In this document: positions 8,505 through 15,761 of the stretch, piece after piece
How positions within the stretch are numbered: the first letter of the stretch is position 1
Layout: the number at the start of each line of letters is the position of its first letter
Assembly: GCA_902477765.1 (NCBI GenBank)
Contig: CABSIM010000045.1
Span: forward strand, 1 to 20,137
DNA from: an uncultured Clostridiaceae bacterium
Lineage (GTDB): Bacteria > Bacillota > Clostridia > Lachnospirales > Lachnospiraceae
Direction: 5' to 3'
DNA length: 20,137 bases
Notes under the pieces: generated by a model
Seen by the model: only the letters and a program-made list of their open reading frames with translations
What the model was told of the DNA's origin: nothing
The model's database searches: none
Position numbers and translations under genes: made by a program

Positions 8505-8519
8505 ATGTCCTCCCCCTTT

Positions 8520-9962
8520 CTACAGAAAGAAAATCAGGGTATCCAGAAGGAATACCGGAATCAGAATTGCCAGTGACCAGAGCAGATATCCGAAAAATGA
8601 AGGCATCCGGATACCGTTTTCATCTGCAATGGATTTTACCATGAAGTTCGGCGCATTGCCGATATAGGTATTGGCTCCCATAAACACGGCTCCGGCTGAA
8701 ATCGCCAGAAGCATTTTCACCGGTACGGTTCCCAGGGCCGTTGTCATGCCCTCCGTAAAGCCCAGGGCGCCTGCCGTGGTGAGGAATACCAGATAGGTCG
8801 GCGTATTGTCAAGGAAACTGGAGAGAAGTCCCGTGGTCCAGAACATTTCAAAGGGCTCCGTGATTCCCAGTTTCGAACCGCTGGCCTTTAAAATCATCAG
8901 GGCCGGCTGCATGGTGATGAAAATTCCCACAAACAGCACAGCCACTTCCCGGATGGCGCTCCAGGTAAAGTGGTTTTCCCTGCGGATGGACACATCTGTT
9001 GTTCTGAAAGACATCCAGGCCGCCGCAAGAATCATGAAAATCTCAATCAGGGCCGGCCAGGTCAGCACCACTTCACGGAAAATCCGGATTCCCCTGACAT
9101 TTCCCTCCGCATCCTGGAACATGGGAAGCCCCGGAAGTGTTCCGCTGAGGATCACGGCTGCCACAATCACAACCAGAAAGATCAGGTTGTGGATGCCTTT
9201 CAGCTTCACCTCCGTACCAGGTCTGCTGATATCCGGTTTCAGGCCCTCTGCCACATCGGACCGGTATGCCCTCATGTCGATCTTATAAAAAAGCACAAGA
9301 AGCACAATCATGTTGAACAGCAGAACCGGAAACAGGTGCAGGCTCCAGAAAAACGGGACGCCCCTCATAAATCCCATGAGCAGAGGCGGATCCCCGATGG
9401 GAGTCAGGCAGCCTCCCATATTGGAAACCATGAAAATAAAAAAGATGATGATATGGCGTCTCTTTTTCCGCCATGCATTCATCTTGATAATCGGACGGAT
9501 CATCAGCATGCTGGCTCCCGTGGTGCCGATCCAGCTGGAGAGCAGCGTTCCCAGGGCCAGAAGTCCCACATTGATTCTGGGGGAGCCGGCCAGATCCCCG
9601 GACATGGTAATGTTGCCGGACACACAGAACAGTCCGAACAGAAGAACGATAAACGTCAGATAATCATTCACCAGACAGTCCAGCACGGTTTCCGCCGCTG
9701 TCCCGGCACCTGCCGTCACCGCAAACGGCACGGCAAAAAGCAGTGACCAGAAAATCACCGCATGGGGCTGGTGAATCTCCCACCATTCTGCTTTCAGAAG
9801 CGGCAGAATCGCAATACATAAAAGAAGTCCGGCAAAAGGAACGCACAGCCAGAGCGGAACGGATGCCGCTCCTTCCCCTGTCGTTTCTGCTGCCAGAGCT
9901 GTTATGGGATTTCCTGTCAGGAATATCCCCGCACTTCCCAAAAAGGCAATTATTCTTTTCAT
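8520..9962 (-). CDS. NhaD/ArsB-type sodium:proton antiporter (ion transporter superfamily)
   Basis: A 480-residue integral membrane protein with about 11-13 hydrophobic segments. The N-terminus (1-25) looks like a signal peptide or first helix ending in ALAAE. The conserved blocks are GNITMSGDLAGSP (116-128), SSWIGTTGASMLMIRP (142-157) and SNMGGCLTPIGDPPLL (180-195). Near the C-terminus are SFLDNTPTYLVF and GANTYIGNAPNFMVK. These paired blocks are typical of the NhaD and citrate/arsenite ion-transporter superfamily, in the group usually annotated as sodium:proton antiporter. The transported ion cannot be read from the sequence. It is the first gene of its operon, with GGAGG six bases before the ATG and its own promoter at 10020-10048. 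Confidence 0.82.
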   Translation of the reverse strand: MKRIIAFLGSAGIFLTGNPITALAAETTGEGAASVPLWLCVPFAGLLLCIAILPLLKAEWWEIHQPHAVIFWSLLFAVPFAVTAGAGTAAETVLDCLVNDYLTFIVLLFGLFCVSGNITMSGDLAGSPRINVGLLALGTLLSSWIGTTGASMLMIRPIIKMNAWRKKRRHIIIFFIFMVSNMGGCLTPIGDPPLLMGFMRGVPFFWSLHLFPVLLFNMIVLLVLFYKIDMRAYRSDVAEGLKPDISRPGTEVKLKGIHNLIFLVVIVAAVILSGTLPGLPMFQDAEGNVRGIRIFREVVLTWPALIEIFMILAAAWMSFRTTDVSIRRENHFTWSAIREVAVLFVGIFITMQPALMILKASGSKLGITEPFEMFWTTGLLSSFLDNTPTYLVFLTTAGALGFTEGMTTALGTVPVKMLLAISAGAVFMGANTYIGNAPNFMVKSIADENGIRMPSFFGYLLWSLAILIPVFLLDTLIFFL

Positions 9963-9980
9963 TCCAAGCCTCCATCATCC

Positions 9981-10000
9981 TGTCATGAGTTGTCATAAGT
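9981..10000. repeat. Tandem 10-bp imperfect repeat in the antiporter leader
   Basis: TGTCATGAGT is followed directly by TGTCATAAGT, 9 of 10 identical. It sits in the predicted untranslated leader, between the transcription start (about 10013) and the ribosome site of the antiporter gene. Its role is unknown. Confidence 0.6.
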
Positions 10001-10019
10001 TTTCTTAATCCAGCCATTC

Positions 10020-10048
10020 ATTATAGCAACTTTCTTTTTTAAATACAA
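10020..10048 (-). promoter_or_regulatory. Promoter of the antiporter-kinase-MATE operon
   Basis: On the minus strand, TGCTATAAT is an extended -10 (TATAAT 10020-10025). TTGTAT (10043-10048) is 17 bases upstream. The leader to the antiporter ATG would be about 50 nt. Confidence 0.7.
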
Positions 10049-10138
10049 CTGCATTGAGCACCAAAAGAAACGTCTGAAACAAGGAAAACATGGTAATTTC
10101 CACTAAAATTTCTCCATGACCGCAGGAGCGTTTCCAAA

Positions 10139-10156
10139 GCCGCAGGGCCCTGCGGC
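10139..10156. repeat. 18-bp perfect palindrome upstream of the DUF554 promoter
   Basis: GCCGCAGGGCCCTGCGGC is self-complementary over all 18 bases. It ends six bases before the -35 element of the DUF554 gene. It is GC-only except for one A/T pair. It could be an operator or a cruciform. A terminator is unlikely because no gene ends here. Confidence 0.7.
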
Positions 10157-10161
10157 GTCTC

Positions 10162-10189
10162 TTGCATTTTTCATGGATTCTGCTATAAT
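10162..10189 (+). promoter_or_regulatory. Promoter of the DUF554 gene
   Basis: TTGCAT (10162-10167), 16 bases, then TATAAT (10184-10189) preceded by TGC, making an extended -10. Expected initiation is near 10196, giving a leader of about 42 nt before the ATG. Confidence 0.7.
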
Positions 10190-10237
10190 GGTTCATACTT
10201 TTTGCAGAAAAACACAGAATCGAACGGAGGAAAAAAC

Positions 10238-10960
10238 ATGGTGGGAATCGGAACAATTGTCAACACAGGTGCCGTCATCGCAGGCGGACTTATCGGACTT
10301 TTTTTCAAGCGCGGACTGAGTCAGAGGTTTCAGGACACCATCATGCACGCCATCGGGATTTCTGTCATGTTCATCGGGATTTCCGGTGCCATGGAACAGA
10401 TGATGACTGTTTCCGGAGGAAACCGTCTGGCATCCGGAGGCTCCATGATGTGCGCCGTTTCCCTGGCTCTGGGAGCCCTGATCGGGGAATGGATGAATAT
10501 CGAAAAGTGCTTCAGCAGATTCGGAGACTGGCTGAAAACCCGCAGCGGACGGGAAAAAGATTCCATGTTCATCGACGGCTTCGTCATGACCTCTCTGACC
10601 ATCTGTGTAGGGGCCATGGCAGTCATAGGACCCCTTCAGGACGGCCTTGCAGGCGATCCGTCCATGCTGTTTACCAAGGCTCTTCTGGACGGTGTTATTG
10701 TGGCCATTTTTTCCGCAGCCTTCGGCGTGGGTGCTGTCTTTTCAGCAGTTCCCCTGTTTCTTTTTCAGGGATCCATCACTCTGTTTGCCCGGGTCATTCA
10801 GGTGTTTCTGACGGACGCAATGGTAGACTCCATCTCCATGGTGGGATCCATGCTGGTCTTCTGTGTGGGCGTCAATACGATCTTCCCTGTCCGCATAAAA
10901 GTGGCAAACATGCTGCCGGCTCTGGTTGTTGCCGCCGTCTATACCGCGCTTCTGGCATAG
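10238..10960 (+). CDS. DUF554 family membrane protein (YdfK-like)
   Basis: A 240-residue integral membrane protein of the DUF554 family, whose function is not established. The start MVGIGTIVNTGAVIAGGLIG is typical of the family, as are the Gly-rich helix LALGALIGEWMNIE near residues 85-98 and a DGFVMTSLTICVGAMAVIG segment near 122-141. About six to seven hydrophobic segments are visible. The frame extends upstream to 10202, but ATG 10238 is preceded by CGGAGG at seven bases and matches the family start. It is monocistronic, divergent from the ion-antiporter operon and convergent with the HisK-like PHP gene 28 bases downstream. Confidence 0.9.
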   Translation: MVGIGTIVNTGAVIAGGLIGLFFKRGLSQRFQDTIMHAIGISVMFIGISGAMEQMMTVSGGNRLASGGSMMCAVSLALGALIGEWMNIEKCFSRFGDWLKTRSGREKDSMFIDGFVMTSLTICVGAMAVIGPLQDGLAGDPSMLFTKALLDGVIVAIFSAAFGVGAVFSAVPLFLFQGSITLFARVIQVFLTDAMVDSISMVGSMLVFCVGVNTIFPVRIKVANMLPALVVAAVYTALLA

Positions 10961-10988
10961 TATTTTCCGCTGACGGAATCCCGGGTCC

Positions 10989-11816
10989 CTAGAACAGGAT
11001 TTTATTGAATCCGCCTTCAGGCGCCAGTACATAACAGCCGTCAAATCCGCTTTCCGCCGCCAGTTTCCAGGCGGTTTCAAACTGCCACATCAGTGTATCC
11101 GCACTGTGGCTGTCGGAATTGATCATGATCCTGCCTCCCATCCGGCAGAGTTCTTTCAGAAGCACTGCCGACGGATACGGCTCTTTCCGGTATCCTCTGG
11201 ACATGGCTCCCGTATTGATCTCAAACGGAATCCCGGCCTTGTTCAGTTCTTTCATGGCATCCAGCGCCGGTTCCAGATAGGCGTCACTGGTTTCGTCAAA
11301 CAGTTTTCCTCCCTGGTTGAACTTGGTGATCAGGTCAAAATGTCCGATTATGTCGCATTCCGTGAGTTCCGCCACCTTTGCCTCTCTGGCATAATAGTCT
11401 GCCGTCATCCGGTACCAGTCTCCGTTCCAGAGTTTCTGCACCGCTTCTTTCAGGATTTCCTCCGACTCATCCACCATGACATACTCTCCGTCTTTCATCA
11501 GCTGATGGGTGGAGCCGATCACGTACTCCGCCTTCTGAAGCGGTCCCATCCCATCTCTCTCAATACCGATATGAATATGCAGCTTTCCTCTGTAACGTTC
11601 CTTCAGTTCTTTCATGGTTTCCAGATAAACGGAAAATTTCCGGTCGTCCATTCCGAATGTTCCTGTTTCCGACCATGCATAATGCTCCAGAAATCCGTGC
11701 TCAGAGATTCCGTAATCCGTCAGTCCCTGTTTCCACGCGGCACCGGCCATTTCTTCCGGTGTATTTTTTCCGTCTCCGAAGTTTGTATGGGAGTGAAAAT
11801 CTGCTCTCAGTTTCAT
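10989..11816 (-). CDS. PHP-domain phosphatase, HisK/HisJ histidinol-phosphatase family
   Basis: A 275-residue metal-dependent hydrolase of the PHP family, in the branch usually annotated as histidinol-phosphatase (histidinol phosphate to histidinol, the penultimate steps of histidine synthesis). Metal-ligand motifs are in order: H8/H10 in DFHSHTNFGDG, H40 in ISEHG, E86 in GIERD, H104 in GSTHQL, H159 and D161 in IGHFD, and D235/H237 in NSDSH. All appear intact. No other his gene is nearby. It follows a second PHP gene and an ABC transporter on the same strand, so a different phosphoester substrate should be kept open. The start has AGGAGGG at 11826-11832. Two hairpins separate it from the upstream gene, and I see no convincing promoter of its own. 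Confidence 0.85.
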   Translation of the reverse strand: MKLRADFHSHTNFGDGKNTPEEMAGAAWKQGLTDYGISEHGFLEHYAWSETGTFGMDDRKFSVYLETMKELKERYRGKLHIHIGIERDGMGPLQKAEYVIGSTHQLMKDGEYVMVDESEEILKEAVQKLWNGDWYRMTADYYAREAKVAELTECDIIGHFDLITKFNQGGKLFDETSDAYLEPALDAMKELNKAGIPFEINTGAMSRGYRKEPYPSAVLLKELCRMGGRIMINSDSHSADTLMWQFETAWKLAAESGFDGCYVLAPEGGFNKILF

Positions 11817-11833
11817 TATTCCGTTCCCTCCTG

Positions 11834-11865
11834 AAATAAAATTCTGCCGGCAGACCCTGCCGGCA
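11834..11865 (-). terminator. Second hairpin between the PHP genes (possible terminator or attenuator)
   Basis: A perfect 9-bp stem (11845-11853 with 11857-11865, TGCCGGCAG/CTGCCGGCA) closes a 3-base loop. On the minus strand it is followed after a few bases by TTTTATTT. It ends just before the ribosome site of the HisK-like gene, so it could end transcripts from upstream or control entry into that gene. Confidence 0.55.
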
Positions 11866-11866
11866 C

Positions 11867-11902
11867 AAAAAACACCGGAGCCAGGTTTCCCTGTACGCCG
11901 GT
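11867..11902 (-). terminator. Terminator after the CehA-like PHP gene
   Basis: On the minus strand ACCGG pairs with CCGGT (11898-11902 with 11874-11878). An inner CAGG/CCTG stem forms, and the hairpin is followed by G and six T residues (11867-11872). It lies 13 bases past the stop of the CehA-like gene and is the likely end of most operon mRNA. Confidence 0.75.
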
Positions 11903-11914
11903 ATTTTTCCGCCT

Positions 11915-12886
11915 CTATAAAAACAGTGCATTGGTCCAGGCTTTCCGCCCTTTCTCATCCACGCACTCCACTCTCACATAGGTTTCGTCGCCCCGCAGTT
12001 TATGCCTTCCTCCGGTCAGCAGGTTTTCATGGGCACAGAGGGTCTCACTCCGTCCCACCGGGCCTCCCGCGATGAAGTTAATCCTGTATGCCGGGGAACA
12101 TTCCACAAAGACTTCTCCGTCTTCCAGTCCCCACTGATGAATCACGGGTCCGGAAGAAGAATAATATTCTCCGGCCAGAAGGCTGTTCACAATGGCTTCA
12201 TGGGTCAGAGCTTCCGCACATACCATCACATAGCCGCCGAAGCTGTCGAAAAACTGAGGCGGATTATGGTTGTCATCCGAGGCGAACCCGTGAATCCCGG
12301 TGCCTTTTCTCAGCATGGCATCCCAGAACGTGGTGTCTTCTCCTTCTCCGCATTCCACCACAGTCCCGTAATTGTAGATTTCAATGCCCCAGACGCCTTT
12401 CAGTCCTGCTGCCTCATCCATATCGACCCGTGACCAGACGGGATGATTGTATGTGGTAAAGCACCCTCTGCTGTTCAGTTCATCCACCATGGCCTGTGCG
12501 GCGTCCAGCCCGTTCCAGTCTTCTTCATAAACAGGCGGCACAAGCCGCTCCCCATGTTTTATCAGCCTGTCTCCCGCCGCCTTCTGCATGGCCTCATTTC
12601 CCAGGATTCCATGAATATGGTGGGTTTTCTTTACGTGGGTTCTTTCTTTATTCACCAGATTTACAGATGCCTCCACTCCGGGAAGCAGGATAAAATCTTT
12701 TCTGTCCAGAGTACTTCTCAGGTCTGTAAAATAATCATGCTCGCTGAGGCACATGAAATCATAGCCGTACTTTCTGTACATGGCCGCAGCCTCTTCCGGT
12801 GAAAATCTGCCGTCGGAATTGGTGCTGTGGGAATGCAGATTTCCTCTGTACCAGTTTCTTCCTGACGGAAATGCTTCTTTTCTCAT
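11915..12886 (-). CDS. PHP-domain metallohydrolase, CehA/McbA-like
   Basis: A 323-residue PHP-family metal-dependent hydrolase. Motifs: H18/H20 and D25 in GNLHSHSTNSDG, H50 in LSEHD, E72 in GVEAS, H90/H92 near IHGI, H148 in YNHPVW, and D204/D205/H207 in ASDDNH. This pattern fits the CehA/McbA-like group, whose members cleave phosphoesters or other esters; the substrate here is unknown. The last 80 residues after the PHP core look like a small beta-rich domain. It lies 90 bases after the ABC ATPase gene with no terminator, so it is probably in the same operon. GGGAG six bases before the ATG supports the start. A GC-rich hairpin (12904-12920) sits just upstream of that site. A terminator follows the gene. 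Confidence 0.85.
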   Translation of the reverse strand: MRKEAFPSGRNWYRGNLHSHSTNSDGRFSPEEAAAMYRKYGYDFMCLSEHDYFTDLRSTLDRKDFILLPGVEASVNLVNKERTHVKKTHHIHGILGNEAMQKAAGDRLIKHGERLVPPVYEEDWNGLDAAQAMVDELNSRGCFTTYNHPVWSRVDMDEAAGLKGVWGIEIYNYGTVVECGEGEDTTFWDAMLRKGTGIHGFASDDNHNPPQFFDSFGGYVMVCAEALTHEAIVNSLLAGEYYSSSGPVIHQWGLEDGEVFVECSPAYRINFIAGGPVGRSETLCAHENLLTGGRHKLRGDETYVRVECVDEKGRKAWTNALFL

Positions 12887-12903
12887 GTCTGTCTCCCATT
12901 TCT

Positions 12904-12920
12904 GCGGGATCAGATCCCGC
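12904..12920 (-). other. Intercistronic hairpin before the CehA-like gene
   Basis: A perfect 7-bp stem GCGGGAT/ATCCCGC with loop CAG lies just upstream of the ribosome site of the CehA-like gene. There is no T-run on the minus strand, so it is not a terminator for the operon. It may modulate translation or mRNA stability. Confidence 0.55.
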
Positions 12921-12976
12921 GCAAATTTTTCCTCATTTTTTCCATTGCCCGGCTGTCTCCGGTGCAGGCTGCCTGC

Positions 12977-14068
12977 TTATGAGGCAGAACGTTTCATAAC
13001 CGTTTTCTCCGTCTTTTCTGCAGATCTTTTTTCCTGTTCCCCGGTCCCGGGATCATCTGCCACCGCAAGGCAGTTTCTCTTTTCCACTGACAGCCATACA
13101 CGGGCATGATCCTCGAAAATGGAGAAGCTACGGAACAGGGTGTCCGCATAAATCCGGATGCCGTTTACCTGGATGGTATAGCGCAGCACGTTGCCTCTGG
13201 AGCGGCTCTCCACCACAGTTCCTTCCCACTCATAAGAATTCTCGCGGCCGGCCCGTTCTCTGGAAATGGCAATGGTCTCCGGACGGATGGCAATGGAAGT
13301 TCCTTCTTCCGGAATCGTTCCTGTCAGCCTTCTGAATTCTTCCCTGTCCAGAACATTATAGTTTCCGATAAATCCCGCCGCAAACCTGGTTCTGGGATCC
13401 GTGTAAATCTCAATGGGTTTTCCCAGCTGTTCGATGCGACCTTCATGGAGCAGGCAGATCCTGTCCGACATGATCATGGCCTCATCCTGGTCATGGGTCA
13501 CAAAAATAGTGGTGATGTTGAGCTCTTTCTGGATTCTCCGGATTTCAATCTGAAGGCTTTTTCTCAGTTTTGCATCAATGGCGCTTAACGGTTCATCCAG
13601 CAGAAGAACCTTGGGTTTGGTCACAATGGCTCTGGCCAGAGCCACTCTCTGCTGCTGTCCGCCGGAAAGCTGTGCCGGATATGCATGAATCTTGTCTTCC
13701 ATGCCGATCATCTTCAGAGCTGCGGCAATTTCTTTCCGGATTTCGTCTTTCGGCATTTTCTTGATCTTGAGGCCAAAAGCCAGGTTCTGTTCCACCGTCA
13801 TGTTGGGGAACAGGCTGTACTGCTGGAATACCATGCCGATCTGTCTGAGCCTGGCATCCACATTGGTGATATCCTTTCCTTCCAGGAAAATCTGTCCTTC
13901 CTGTACTTCCTCCAGTCCGGCCAGGCAGCGCAGCAGGGTGCTCTTTCCGCAGCCGGACGGTCCCAGAAGCGTCAGCAGTTCTCCTTCTTCCACTTCCAGA
14001 TCAATCCCTTTCAGCACATGCAGGGATCCGAAATTTTTATTTATATTTTTAAAGGTTATATAAGCCAT
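12977..14068 (-). CDS. ABC transporter ATP-binding protein, PotA/FbpC class
   Basis: The 363-residue ATPase of a binding-protein-dependent importer. Walker A is GPSGCGKST at 36-44, the Q-loop FQQYSLFP near 81-88, signature LSGGQ at 134-138, Walker B LLLDEP at 155-160, and the switch His192 in FVTHDQDEA. Residues about 240-345 form a TOBE-like regulatory domain, placing it with the ATPases for spermidine/putrescine, ferric iron and 2-aminoethylphosphonate rather than with simple ABC exporters. Its ATG overlaps the permease stop as TAATG, with an AAGGGAG ribosome site inside the permease gene. The C-terminus ends in a charged, Lys/Glu-rich stretch. The substrate cannot be read from the ATPase. 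The cluster context points to a small anionic or phosphorylated compound, but that is an inference. Confidence 0.94.
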   Translation of the reverse strand: MAYITFKNINKNFGSLHVLKGIDLEVEEGELLTLLGPSGCGKSTLLRCLAGLEEVQEGQIFLEGKDITNVDARLRQIGMVFQQYSLFPNMTVEQNLAFGLKIKKMPKDEIRKEIAAALKMIGMEDKIHAYPAQLSGGQQQRVALARAIVTKPKVLLLDEPLSAIDAKLRKSLQIEIRRIQKELNITTIFVTHDQDEAMIMSDRICLLHEGRIEQLGKPIEIYTDPRTRFAAGFIGNYNVLDREEFRRLTGTIPEEGTSIAIRPETIAISRERAGRENSYEWEGTVVESRSRGNVLRYTIQVNGIRIYADTLFRSFSIFEDHARVWLSVEKRNCLAVADDPGTGEQEKRSAEKTEKTVMKRSAS

Positions 14069-14862
14069 TATTTCTCCCTTCTTTCCTTCTGTTTGTTCTG
14101 GCTCTTATGCACTGCATAGTTGATGACCAGAGAAATCAGAAGCAGTATGATGACGGCTGAACTCAGCTCCTGAGTGTCTGCCTGTCTGTTTCTGTAGAGG
14201 AATGCCTGTGCGGTTTCGTACTGTGAAGAGGCAATGATCTTGATGATCGCAAAATCCCCGAACAGTCCCGCAAATCCCATAAGCGCCGAAGCCGCAATTC
14301 CGGGAAGAATGGACGGAACCACTACAGTCACAAAACACTGGAATTTTCTGCATCCCAGCATCTGGGCCGCTTCCAGAATTCCTCTGGTGTTGACGGCATA
14401 CAGACTGTTCCGGATTCCCTGATAGGTAACCGGCAGTACAAAAACACAGTAGATAAAACCCAGCATTACGATCCGGTTTGCCAGAATGGTTCCCGAGCCT
14501 GCGTACATGGACAGTACGGATGTGGCCACAATGATGCCGTTTATGGTGGTGGGGATCAGGCAGAAAATCTGCACCACCTTTTCCATCTGCGGCAGATATA
14601 CCATCACCACGTAAAGAGCCAGAAAAACACTTACATTTGTGGCAATCACGGGAATGGCGGAGATCACAATGCCTCTCAGAATGCCCATTAAAAAGTCCCT
14701 GTTGGTCAGGGTGGTGATATAATACTGAATCGTAAATCCTTCCGGCAGAATGGAAATCCACCGGTCTGCCAGCGAATATATGAACATGACGGCCAGCGGG
14801 ATCATCAGGAACACCGCAGCTGCAATTTTTATGGCCATCATGGCGCCTTTATGTTCCCTCAT
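14068..14862 (-). CDS. ABC transporter permease, PotC class
   Basis: A 264-residue inner-membrane permease with about six helices and the cytoplasmic EAA coupling loop GILEAAQMLGCRKFQ at residues 161-175, followed by VVPSILPGI. It pairs with the PotB-like permease to form the channel and contacts the ATPase through the EAA loop. Its ATG overlaps the stop of that permease (ATGA, 4 bases), indicating translational coupling. Its own stop overlaps the ATPase start. The C-terminus is short and highly basic. Confidence 0.92.
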   Translation of the reverse strand: MREHKGAMMAIKIAAAVFLMIPLAVMFIYSLADRWISILPEGFTIQYYITTLTNRDFLMGILRGIVISAIPVIATNVSVFLALYVVMVYLPQMEKVVQIFCLIPTTINGIIVATSVLSMYAGSGTILANRIVMLGFIYCVFVLPVTYQGIRNSLYAVNTRGILEAAQMLGCRKFQCFVTVVVPSILPGIAASALMGFAGLFGDFAIIKIIASSQYETAQAFLYRNRQADTQELSSAVIILLLISLVINYAVHKSQNKQKERREK

Positions 14863-15707
14863 GCTCTCATCCCTTTCTCAAAATGACGTCTGCACAGATT
14901 GGTAATTCCGATCTCCGCCAGTACAATTCCCAGCAGCACCAGCGAAAGTGCACTTCCCAGTTCCGGCCTCTGCCGCACGTCACCCACGAACATGTCGACG
15001 ATTTTGATGGGAAGAAGGGAAATGCTGTTGTTGATCAGAAGATACGGTGTGGCATAAGCCGCCATGGCATTGGAGAACAGCATGTTGAAGGTTCCCAGGA
15101 TTCCCGGCATCATCACCGGAATTCCCACATGGAACCAGAATTTTCTGCTTCCTGCATCCATGAGTCTGGCCGCTTCCTTCCACTCTTTTCTCACCTTGTC
15201 GAAGGTGGGAAGCAGAAGCAGGGTTCCCATGGGAATCTGGAAATACACGTATACGATGAACATGCCGCCCATGCTGTACAGGTTATATTCTGCCAGCGGA
15301 GCGAATCCCAGTTCATTGGCGATAAGTACAAAGACACCGGCTGTTCCCAGCACTGTGATGAAGGCGATGGCCAGCGGCAGTCCGCTGAAAGAAGATGTCA
15401 GATTCAGAAGTGACAGATACCACGCTTTTCCCCGTCCTTTGCTGCGGCTCAGAGCCATGGCAAGGAAAAAGTCGATGAACAGTCCGGCAAAAGTGGATGT
15501 AAACGTGATCCAAAGGCTGTTCTGAATGGCTGTGCGGTATACCGGCTTTTCGATGATCTCCGCAAAATACTGAAGAGTGAAGCCGCCGTCACCGCCGAAA
15601 CTCTTGGTCAGCATGCCGAACAGCGGGACACATTCAAACAATAGTACAATAAATCCCAGAGGCAGGAAAAGCAATATCCTGCCTCCGGCTTTCTTCAAAT
15701 CTTTCAT
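14859..15707 (-). CDS. ABC transporter permease, PotB class
   Basis: A 282-residue permease with six predicted helices. The first hydrophobic segment is at about 10-31. The EAA loop EWKEAARLMDAGSRKFWF is at 175-192, then GIPVMMPGILG. It resembles the first permease of spermidine/putrescine, iron and 2-aminoethylphosphonate importers. The ribosome site GGAGGAAAAT lies directly before the ATG, and a GC-only hairpin (15718-15735) sits against that site, between this gene and the binding-protein gene. It is translationally coupled to the next permease through an ATGA overlap. Confidence 0.92.
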   Translation of the reverse strand: MKDLKKAGGRILLFLPLGFIVLLFECVPLFGMLTKSFGGDGGFTLQYFAEIIEKPVYRTAIQNSLWITFTSTFAGLFIDFFLAMALSRSKGRGKAWYLSLLNLTSSFSGLPLAIAFITVLGTAGVFVLIANELGFAPLAEYNLYSMGGMFIVYVYFQIPMGTLLLLPTFDKVRKEWKEAARLMDAGSRKFWFHVGIPVMMPGILGTFNMLFSNAMAAYATPYLLINNSISLLPIKIVDMFVGDVRQRPELGSALSLVLLGIVLAEIGITNLCRRHFEKGMRA

Positions 15708-15717
15708 ATTTTCCTCC

Positions 15718-15735
15718 GGCGGCCCGCAGGCCGCC
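15718..15735 (-). other. Intercistronic GC hairpin after the binding-protein gene
   Basis: A 7-bp all-GC stem (15718-15724 with 15729-15735, GGCGGCC/GGCCGCC) closes a CGCA loop between the solute-binding-protein stop and the permease ribosome site. There is no T-run. Similar hairpins after binding-protein genes stabilise that part of the mRNA and keep the binding protein in excess. That role is inferred here. Confidence 0.6.
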
Positions 15736-15761
15736 CTTTCTCATTCCTTGCTATTCCTGCA

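Noticed and set aside
7314..8576. Plus-strand open frame of 420 codons opposite the kinase-like gene
   Set aside because: It spans two gene junctions of the minus-strand operon and shows no family motif; it is an antisense shadow.
10964..10979. Short hairpin (TTCCG-CTGA-CGGAA) between DUF554 and the HisK-like gene as a bidirectional terminator
   Set aside because: Only five pairs and no T-run on either strand, so I do not call a terminator at this convergent junction.
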